NCBI GenBank assembly: GCA_025934955.1
Contig: JAICWE010000023.1
Coordinates: 1 to 44,672 of the forward strand
Direction of reading: 5' to 3'
Length of the DNA: 44,672 nucleotides
From: Gemmatimonadales bacterium
GTDB lineage: Bacteria; Gemmatimonadota; Gemmatimonadetes; Gemmatimonadales; GWC2-71-9
Numbering within the stretch: the stretch's first letter is position 1; each line of letters begins with the position of its first letter. Both the position numbers and the translations under genes were made by a program. A model generated the notes under the pieces. It was given only the letters and a program-made list of their open reading frames with translations, had not been told where the DNA came from and did no database searches. Of this stretch, positions 40,099 through 44,672 are shown piece by piece.

Positions 40099-41559
40099 CA
40101 TCGGTCGGCGCGATCGAGCATGGCGCGACGGGGCGCGGGGAGTGAGATAAGTCTCGAAAAAGCCGGTGCCGGAGTCGGCCACCGCCGCTCCGCCCACCCG
40201 GCCTGCGAGCTCGAAGCTGCCCCGCATCTGCAGGAAGAAGCGCCGCCCGCCTGCGGCCTTCATCGCGGTGGCGTGCGCGTCGCCGACGGCCACACGGAGG
40301 CGAACGGTGTCGGCATCGCGCGAGGCGAGCACCTCGAGATGGCTGGGAGCACGGACATCGGGCGCCTCGTCCAGGATACGGCTGCCGCCGTAGCGAACCT
40401 CGCGGAATCGGAGCACCTGCCGCACGCCGAGCGAATCCACGAGCGCAAAGAAGAAGGGAGCCGAGCCCACGCCGGCAGCGCCGGTGCGCACGCCGCCGTA
40501 CAGCACCGCGATGCTCCGGCCCCGCGCGGCGCCCCATTCCCACGTCACGTCGCGCCAGATGCCCCAGTTGTGGTCGTGGTACGCCGGCGCGCCATCGACG
40601 CGGAGGCAGCGAGCGGCGACGCAGAGCGTGCCGCTCGCCGACGCTACCAGACCGGGCACCACGTAACCGGAGACAGGCGACGCGCCGGCCAGCTCTATCG
40701 CGGGGAAGTAGCGACTCGGAAGCGGCGTGACGACGAGGTCCAGCCGGGCGTCGCCAGCCCGGGCACGCAGTGAGTAGACGCCGTCCCGTTGCTCGACGGT
40801 GTTGGTGCCGAGCGCGAGATCGGCGCGGGCGGTATCGAGGGTGACACGCGGCGCGGGAATGCTCCGGATCCAGCGCTCATGCCGTCCGTCGGGCCGGCGG
40901 TGCGTCAGCAGGAGCTGTGCGCCCCAGTCGCCGCGTGCCACCAGGCCGCCGACGAGGTACGTGACGTACCACCACTCCTCGGGCGACACAACGACGTTGA
41001 AGTAGTGCCACTCGGCCCAGCTCGAGTCCGCAATGCGCGGCAGGTGGAAGCGGTCGAGCTCGTCGTAGAGCTGCTGTCGAGTAGGCGCGACGTATGCCGA
41101 GTCCGCCGGGCTGTCGCTCCAGTTCCCCGCCACGACCGCGATCGCCGCGCCGACTGCCGCCGCGCGACTGGGAATCTCGCCGCCGGCGCGCACCGGCACG
41201 ACGCGGTCCCCGCGACGCGCATAGAGCAGCTTCCCCTCCAGCGCGGGTGCGACGGCGCTCACGACGGCGGCGTGGCGCGGTCCGCCGAGGGCTTGCCGGA
41301 TGAGGAATCGGGCGCGGTCGATCCCGAAGTACATCCCGCTCACGCCGCCGGTCCGCATCGCCTCGACGTCTATCCCCTGCGGCAGCACCGTGACCTCGCC
41401 ACCCCCGACGAGCGACACGTCGCGCGACTGCTCCAGCATCGCTTCGCCGACGGAGAGCAGCACGATCATCACCCCGACGCCGAGCGCAAAGCCGGACAGC
41501 AGCACGAGGGCGCGGAGCTTCCGGATCAGCAAATGCCTGAACGCGAGGGTCAGGAGCAC
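40096..41559 (-). CDS. Half FtsX/MacB permease fused to an AttH/CrtC-like lipocalin domain
   Basis: A 487-residue fusion. Residues 1-150 are the N-terminal half of a MacB-type permease: a positively charged start (RHLLIRKLRAL), one membrane helix (about 15-38), then the beginning of the periplasmic domain (GGGEVTVLPQG, then VRAGGEIPSR and VVAGNWSDSP). The domain breaks off where a normal permease would continue into GLRVGD. Residues 160-487 are an AttH/CrtC-type lipocalin: WHYFNVVVSPEEWWYVTY, AYHDHNWGIWRDVTWEWG and a closing FFETYL. AttH-type proteins are encoded with LolD-like ABC exporters in other bacteria. GTG 41559 overlaps the ATPase gene by ten bases. The lipocalin part should face the periplasm, tethered to the inner membrane. 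No permease helices 2-4 follow. Confidence 0.85.
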   Translation of the reverse strand: MLLTLAFRHLLIRKLRALVLLSGFALGVGVMIVLLSVGEAMLEQSRDVSLVGGGEVTVLPQGIDVEAMRTGGVSGMYFGIDRARFLIRQALGGPRHAAVVSAVAPALEGKLLYARRGDRVVPVRAGGEIPSRAAAVGAAIAVVAGNWSDSPADSAYVAPTRQQLYDELDRFHLPRIADSSWAEWHYFNVVVSPEEWWYVTYLVGGLVARGDWGAQLLLTHRRPDGRHERWIRSIPAPRVTLDTARADLALGTNTVEQRDGVYSLRARAGDARLDLVVTPLPSRYFPAIELAGASPVSGYVVPGLVASASGTLCVAARCLRVDGAPAYHDHNWGIWRDVTWEWGAARGRSIAVLYGGVRTGAAGVGSAPFFFALVDSLGVRQVLRFREVRYGGSRILDEAPDVRAPSHLEVLASRDADTVRLRVAVGDAHATAMKAAGGRRFFLQMRGSFELAGRVGGAAVADSGTGFFETYLTPRAPSRHARSRRPM

Positions 41560-42239
41560 GTGATCATCCCGTCCAGCATGGGCACCACGCGCCCCGCCTC
41601 GGCGGCGAGGCGCTCGTCGTGGGTGACGACGACGAGGGTGGCGCCGTCGGCGTTCAGGCGCCGGAAGAGTGCCAGCAACTCGCGGCCGGTGGCGGCGTCG
41701 AGCTCCCCGGTCGGCTCGTCGGCCAGAATGATGGCCGGGCGATTGGCGAGGGCGCGCGCCACCGCCACTCTCTGCATCTCTCCGCCGGAGAGCTGCGTCG
41801 CGCGATGGGCCGCCCGATCGGCGAGACCGACGTAGTCGAGGAGCGCGCGGGCGCGCTCGCGCCGCTCGGCCCTGGCGACGCCGGCCTCGGCCATCGGCAG
41901 CTCGATGTTTTCGAGCGCGGTGAGCACCGGCAACAGGTGAAAGCGCTGGAACACGAAGCCGAGGCGGGTGAGCCGCAGGTGGGTCAGCTCGCGATCGCTC
42001 AACTGGCCAAGCTCGGTGCCGAGCACCGAGACGGTCCCCCCGGTCGGAGCGTCGATGCCGCCGAGGAGCTGGAGCAGCGTGGATTTCCCGCAGCCGGATG
42101 GGCCGACGATGGCGACGTACTCGCCCGGCGCGACCGAGAGCGAGACGCCGCGCAGCGCCTGTACCGTCTGCTCTGCCAGATGGTAGCTCTTGCGGAGGTT
42201 GCGTCCGTCGAGGACCGGCGCACGGATCCCGTCGCTCAC
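41550..42239 (-). CDS. ABC transporter ATP-binding protein (LolD/MacB type)
   Basis: A 229-residue ATPase. Walker A is GPSGCGKST; signature LSGGEMQRVAVARA; Walker B IILADEPTGELD; H-loop VVTHD. Start GTG 42239 is favoured because it overlaps the upstream permease stop by four bases (GTGA). The frame extends to 42290 without support. It should drive the adjacent permease and the two half-permease proteins. Confidence 0.92.
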   Translation of the reverse strand: MSDGIRAPVLDGRNLRKSYHLAEQTVQALRGVSLSVAPGEYVAIVGPSGCGKSTLLQLLGGIDAPTGGTVSVLGTELGQLSDRELTHLRLTRLGFVFQRFHLLPVLTALENIELPMAEAGVARAERRERARALLDYVGLADRAAHRATQLSGGEMQRVAVARALANRPAIILADEPTGELDAATGRELLALFRRLNADGATLVVVTHDERLAAEAGRVVPMLDGMITCS

Positions 42240-43432
42240 GTCGCCTCCGCGCGCAGCGTCTCGGCGATGGGCGCGCGGGACGCCAGCCACGCGGGCCAGA
42301 GCCCGGCGAGCGCTCCGGTCACCAGCAGCGCCATGCCGGCCAGCGCGAGCGGGCGGGGCCGCGGTACGAAGAACGAGAAGGCAGCGGGAAGGCCGGGAAA
42401 GCTGGTGAGGATCGCGTCGAGGTATCGTGCGGTGACGAGGCCGAGCGCGGTGCCGAGGCCGCCCCCGATCACGACGAGCACCAGTCCCTCGATCATCACC
42501 TCGCGCAACACGCTCGCGCGGCTGACTCCGATGGCCCGCATCGTGGCGATCTCGCCGAGCCGCTCGTTGACGCCGATGGTGAGCAGCGTCGTCACCAGCA
42601 GCACGGTGACGATGAGACTCACGGACCCGAGGATCAGCGCGAGCTGGCGGAAGTAGACCAGACGCTCGCGGAAGTGCCGCACCAGGTCGGCGACGCCGTT
42701 CACCTCGATGCCGGGCAGCTCACGGCGGAGGCGAGCCGTGGTGGCCGGCGTCGCGAGCTCGTCGCGCACCTTCACCAGGGCGAGCGACGCGCGGTCCTCG
42801 CTCGCGACCTGTGCGAGGCGCTGCATGAGCGGCAACGTCGTACCGACGGAGGGCTGGCCGCGATAGTCGTAGATCCAGCGGACGATGCCCCGTACCACGA
42901 GGCGCCGCTCGACCGCGGGTGCCGCTGCTTCGGGATCGAGGCGGCCCACGATGGTGACGGTGTCACACGGCTCGGCCCGAAGGAGGCTCGCTGCGGGCGC
43001 GCCGAGCAGGATGCCGGTGCTGTCGCCCTCCGCCAGCTCGCGACCGCGGAGCATCTCGTCGAGCGCGTGCGTGGACGGATCAAAGCCGTAGCCGAACAGG
43101 GTGACGAGCGAGTCGTCACCGCGACGGCGACCGAAGATCGCCGCGCCGAGCACCGGCGTCACGGCCATGACGGCGGGATCGCGCCGGAGCATGGTGACCA
43201 CCGCGCTCACGTTGGGGATCGTGGCTTCGGTGTCAAACGGCAGAGTGCCGCGCGGACTCAGCCGGTACTGGAACCCGCGCGCGAGCAGCAGCCGCTCGAA
43301 GGAGCGCTCGATGCCGCCACTCAGCATTACCATGTCGAGCAGCATCGCCGCGGCGACCGCGATGCCGGCAACCGACAGCGCGGTGCGCAACGGATGGCGC
43401 AGCAGGTTGCGCGCGCCGCCTAGACCACTCAC
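42236..43432 (-). CDS. FtsX-like ABC permease, complete
   Basis: A 398-residue complete MacB/FtsX permease. Helix 1 is at about 17-37 (ALSVAGIAVAAAMLLDMVML); the periplasmic domain covers about 40-270; the three C-terminal helices begin LILGSVSLIVTVLLVTTLLT, VLREVMIEGLVLVVIGGGLG and LALAGMALLVTGALAGLWPA. EIATMRAIGVSRAS is the ATPase-contact loop. GTG 43432 overlaps the stop of the previous gene (GTGA). It is the natural partner for a second permease, which here is present only as two halves in the flanking genes. Confidence 0.9.
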   Translation of the reverse strand: MSGLGGARNLLRHPLRTALSVAGIAVAAAMLLDMVMLSGGIERSFERLLLARGFQYRLSPRGTLPFDTEATIPNVSAVVTMLRRDPAVMAVTPVLGAAIFGRRRGDDSLVTLFGYGFDPSTHALDEMLRGRELAEGDSTGILLGAPAASLLRAEPCDTVTIVGRLDPEAAAPAVERRLVVRGIVRWIYDYRGQPSVGTTLPLMQRLAQVASEDRASLALVKVRDELATPATTARLRRELPGIEVNGVADLVRHFRERLVYFRQLALILGSVSLIVTVLLVTTLLTIGVNERLGEIATMRAIGVSRASVLREVMIEGLVLVVIGGGLGTALGLVTARYLDAILTSFPGLPAAFSFFVPRPRPLALAGMALLVTGALAGLWPAWLASRAPIAETLRAEAT

Positions 43433-44259
43433 CCGCGGCCCCAGAGCACGGCCGGACGGGTACGGACGAGGCGCAGGGCGGCGAGCGCGCCGGCGCCGAC
43501 GCCGAGCACGAGCGAAAGCGCGACGCCGAAGAGGACGATCCGCGGGGTGATCAGCGAGAAGACGACCTGCGTCGCGAAATAGTGCTGATAATAGAGGTTG
43601 GTGAGCGCGCCCGCGGCCCAGGCGATCGCGATGCCGAGCAGCGCGCCGACGATCGCGATCGCGGCAGCCTCGAGCAGCAGCGCGCCGAAGATCGTGCGGC
43701 GGCGGACGCCGATGAACCGCATCACAGCGGCGTCGCGCCGGCGCTCCTCGACTTTCAGCAGCATGATGCAGAGGAGGAAGACCGCGCTCGCCACCACGGT
43801 GATGACGGCGATGGCGCGATGGAAGCGGCTCACCACGGCAAACGTCTGCGACGACTCGGCGGCGATCTCGCGCGACGGCGCGGCGCGATAGCCGAAGGCG
43901 GACAGGTTGATCCGGGCGGCGGCGGTCTCCGCGCTCACGCCCGGTCGGAGCGCGACGCCGGCCCGGTCGATCCGGTCGGGGGCGCCGAGCAGCGCGGCGA
44001 GATCGGGGAGGTGCATGCGGAGGCGCAGCTCGCGCTTCAGCAGCGCGGCGGGGTCGCGTGGCGGATCGTAAATCGCGGCGACCGAAAAGAGGCGGCCCGC
44101 GCTGTCGGGACTGGACGCGAGCCGCATCGTGTCGCCGACACGGAGGCCCAGTCTCTCCGCGAGCCGCCGTTCGACCGCCACGCCGGGGCGCTGGGCCCTC
44201 ACAGGAGTGGGGGCCAGCGACAGCAGCATGAGAGCGAGAGAGAGCAGGCGTGCGCGCAC
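43429..44259 (-). CDS. C-terminal half of an FtsX/MacB permease with its own signal peptide
   Basis: A 276-residue protein starting at GTG 44259. It opens with a cleavable-looking signal peptide (LLSLALMLLSLAPTPVRAQ, cleavage after residue 22). It then continues directly with VAVERRLAERLGLRVGDTMRL, which is the second half of a MacB periplasmic domain. Three permease helices follow (about 152-174, 196-220 and 238-262), with DAAVMRFIGVRRRT as the ATPase-contact loop. The N-terminal helix and first half of the periplasmic domain are missing and appear instead in the gene at 40096-41559. First gene of a four-gene coupled operon. TATCAT lies five bases upstream of the start. Confidence 0.87.
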   Translation of the reverse strand: MRARLLSLALMLLSLAPTPVRAQRPGVAVERRLAERLGLRVGDTMRLASSPDSAGRLFSVAAIYDPPRDPAALLKRELRLRMHLPDLAALLGAPDRIDRAGVALRPGVSAETAAARINLSAFGYRAAPSREIAAESSQTFAVVSRFHRAIAVITVVASAVFLLCIMLLKVEERRRDAAVMRFIGVRRRTIFGALLLEAAAIAIVGALLGIAIAWAAGALTNLYYQHYFATQVVFSLITPRIVLFGVALSLVLGVGAGALAALRLVRTRPAVLWGRG

Positions 44260-44264
44260 GGCGG

Positions 44265-44270
44265 ATGATA
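44265..44270 (-). promoter_or_regulatory. Candidate -10 element TATCAT for the second exporter operon
   Basis: On the minus strand TATCAT is followed by CCGCC and GTG 44259. The 38-base gap from the previous gene is enough for an independent leaderless promoter. Confidence 0.4.
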
Positions 44271-44297
44271 CACCGGCGCGGGCGGCGGCTCCGCCAG

Positions 44298-44672
44298 CTA
44301 CCGGCTCGCGCCGCCTCCCAGCGCGCGCCGGATCGCGGCGAGCACGGTGACGCGGGTCTCGACCGTGGCGGCCTTCTCCAGCGCCGCGCGACCCGGATCG
44401 CCGCCCACCGTTGCCAGCGCTCTTACCGCCTGCACCGCGAAGAGCGGGTCGGGGTCGGCGATGTAGTGTGAAGCGATCGCCGACGCGCGAGCGCTGTCGC
44501 CCTGCTGCACCAGAGAGACGAGGCCAACGATGCGAAGATTCCGCGGCTCGTCGGCCGAGGTGTACGCCTCCAGCGCGGCGGCGGCGCGGGGATCGTGCGA
44601 CTTGGCGAGCTCCGACGCGACCGTCGCCCGGGTGCCGAGCGTCCGGCCCCTGGCGGCGGCCTCGAGCAGCGA
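44298..44672 (-). CDS. HEAT-repeat-like protein (N-terminus cut by window edge)
   Basis: The last 124 residues of a protein whose start lies beyond the window. The sequence is a series of short Ala/Leu-rich helix pairs: LGTRATVASELAKSHDPRAA, NLRIVGLVSLVQQGDSA, PLFAVQAVRALATVGGDPGR, VETRVTVLAAIRRALGG. This period of roughly 30 residues resembles HEAT or PBS-lyase repeats used as protein-binding scaffolds. It ends 38 bases before the exporter operon on the same strand. Function cannot be inferred from this fragment. Confidence 0.65.
   Translation of the reverse strand, partial: SLLEAAARGRTLGTRATVASELAKSHDPRAAAALEAYTSADEPRNLRIVGLVSLVQQGDSARASAIASHYIADPDPLFAVQAVRALATVGGDPGRAALEKAATVETRVTVLAAIRRALGGGASR

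Noticed and set aside
40096-41559. Treating the lipocalin gene as a simple carotenoid 1,2-hydratase (crtC)
   Set aside because: No carotenoid genes are nearby, and the permease-type N-terminus and ABC operon fit AttH-like transporter-linked lipocalins better.

Overview
The window is about 44.7 kb of very GC-rich, gene-dense bacterial chromosome with 39 protein genes (one of them doubtful, two cut by the window ends) and two tRNA genes. The best guess for the source is Gemmatimonadota, with Acidobacteriota as an alternative. The reasons are four large membrane serine/threonine kinases carrying TolB-like and TPR C-terminal regions, a large set of DUF4142/DUF4397/DUF4384/DUF2203 proteins, and diderm envelope genes (Mla/MCE, MacAB-type exporters, lipoproteins). 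This is inference from gene content; there is no rRNA in the window. I see no phage, integrase, transposase or CRISPR array.

Layout. 1-1697: end of a VWA-domain gene and a VapBC-type toxin-antitoxin pair (minus strand). 1.9-16.4 kb: four receptor-like Ser/Thr kinases, two of them tandem paralogues, interrupted by a repeat region with a small GIY-YIG nuclease gene and by an unusual multicopper oxidase. 16.4-19.4 kb: PEP-mutase-like enzyme, DUF1460 amidase-like protein, DUF488 protein and a DUF4142 lipoprotein. 19.5-23.8 kb: a MacAB/DevBCA-type operon (adaptor, ATPase, two FtsX-like permeases). 23.8-24.7 kb: a mostly gene-poor stretch with tRNA-Gln(CTG) and tRNA-Ala(CGC). 24.7-28.6 kb: DUF4397 lipoprotein divergent from a GAF-GAF-PAS-PAS hybrid histidine kinase. 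28.6-32.0 kb: mlaE-mlaF-mlaD-rnz operon, divergent from a short mutY. 32.8-37.2 kb: a compact six-gene operon headed by nadE. 37.3-40.1 kb: a DUF442-type phosphatase-like protein, a secreted DUF4384 protein and an NTF2-like protein. 40.1-44.3 kb: a second ABC-exporter operon ending in an AttH/CrtC-like lipocalin. 44.3 kb to the end: the C-terminal part of a HEAT-like protein.

The observations I rate highest are these. (1) In the 40-44 kb operon one FtsX/MacB-type permease appears to be split: its N-terminal half is fused to the AttH-like lipocalin in the last gene, while its C-terminal half has its own signal peptide and is the first gene. (2) The octamer CGTTAGGC occurs 14 times on either strand, mostly bringing in an otherwise rare TTA leucine codon or overlapping a stop codon. 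(3) Several genes have a TATCTT/TATATT/TACATT-like hexamer ending only 5-9 bases before the start codon and no Shine-Dalgarno sequence, which predicts leaderless transcripts. (4) The multicopper oxidase has its two copper-ligand domain types in reversed order. (5) Two palindromic REP-like units of exactly 127 bp lie in different intergenic regions, one of them beside the GIY-YIG gene.
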